Shown: positions 63,830 to 64,000 of the stretch, piece after piece
Layout: every line of letters begins with the position of its first letter
Position numbering within the stretch: position 1 is the first letter of the stretch
Assembly (NCBI GenBank): GCA_017477425.1
Contig: JAFUVT010000012.1
Span: 1 to 64,000 of the forward strand
Length of the DNA: 64,000 nt
Origin: Bacteroidales bacterium
Lineage (GTDB): Bacteria; Bacteroidota; Bacteroidia; Bacteroidales; F082
Direction: 5' to 3'
Notes under the pieces: model-generated
Database searches by the model: none
The model's input: only the letters and a program-made list of their open reading frames with translations
What the model was told of the DNA's origin: nothing
Program-made: the position numbers and the translations under genes

Positions 63830-64000
63830 TCAATTCTTTTTGGCGGTTTTCATCTTTTTCAGCCATCGGCCTATCTCTCCTATCCAAAGAATCAAGGAGG
63901 TGAAGACGACGATGCGCAACCAGTCGCCCAAAGGCAAAGGCACCACGCTGAACATCTCGCCACCGAAAGTGACAATCAGGACCTGGCCGACAGCGATAAT
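63830..64000 (-). CDS. C-terminal end of a P-type ATPase, cut by the window edge
   Basis: 56 residues of the C-terminus to a TGA at 63830. The text (GQVLIVTFGGEMFSVVPLPLGDWLRIVVFTS, then ILWIGEIGRWLKKMK) is the last two membrane helices of a cation-transporting P-type ATPase of the calcium-translocating (PMCA-like) group. The ATPase core is outside the window. Confidence 0.75.
   Translation of the reverse strand: MIAVGQVLIVTFGGEMFSVVPLPLGDWLRIVVFTSLILWIGEIGRWLKKMKTAKKN

Overview
The window is chromosomal DNA from a member of the Bacteroidota, most likely order Bacteroidales. I infer this from the promoters (the -7 element TAnnTTTG, written here as TATCTTTGC, TATTTTTGC and similar, lies upstream of most transcription units), the scarcity of strong Shine-Dalgarno sites, and the gene content: a secreted multidomain GH2 beta-galactosidase, FISUMP and gingipain-type DUF2436 adhesin domains, PF09820-type ATPases and a TGS/uridine-kinase fusion. 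The genus cannot be fixed from the sequence alone.

Layout. 1-9.3 kb: a minus-strand housekeeping run (recA, then TPR lipoprotein, nucleoside kinase, nadE, thioesterase and beta-galactosidase, closely spaced). 9.3-16.6 kb: an accessory, defence-like stretch with a possible single-chain restriction-modification enzyme, an EVE/PUA-like protein that appears frameshifted, two higBA toxin-antitoxin modules and a WYL regulator between them. 16.7-34.4 kb: mostly core genes (MATE exporter, nnr, HAD phosphatase, tex, trmN6-rimM, a 10-TM metal exporter, topB, a Kef-type antiporter), with a GNAT/small-protein pair and a DUF4143-type ATPase mixed in. 34.6-40.0 kb: a tightly coupled three-gene cassette of two DUF262 (GmrS/SspE-like) proteins and an AlbA_2/HATPase/winged-helix protein, placed between two paralogous Kef-type antiporters. 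42.4-44.0 kb: an AAA-ATPase/PD-(D/E)XK protein.

44.1-59.6 kb is the most unusual part: 14 consecutive minus-strand genes that look like one long operon. They encode a 1030-residue tubulin/FtsZ-like protein (GGTGSGS loop), a polytopic membrane protein, a zinc-ribbon/InlB/MORN transmembrane protein, a single-pass membrane protein, and ten exported proteins or lipoproteins, including three with Fn3-like repeats and one with a gingipain-type DUF2436 domain. The run is preceded by a promoter and a roughly 240-nt leader that contains a 122-nt multi-helix RNA hairpin followed directly by an intrinsic terminator. It is flanked by two copies, in the same orientation, of the 3' end of a PF09820-type ATPase gene (one intact gene, one remnant).

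59.8-64 kb returns to core metabolism: long-chain acyl-CoA synthetase, Sfp-type phosphopantetheinyl transferase, carbamate kinase, a lipocalin-like lipoprotein and the C-terminus of a P-type ATPase cut by the window edge. I found no tRNA, rRNA, CRISPR array, transposase or phage structural gene.
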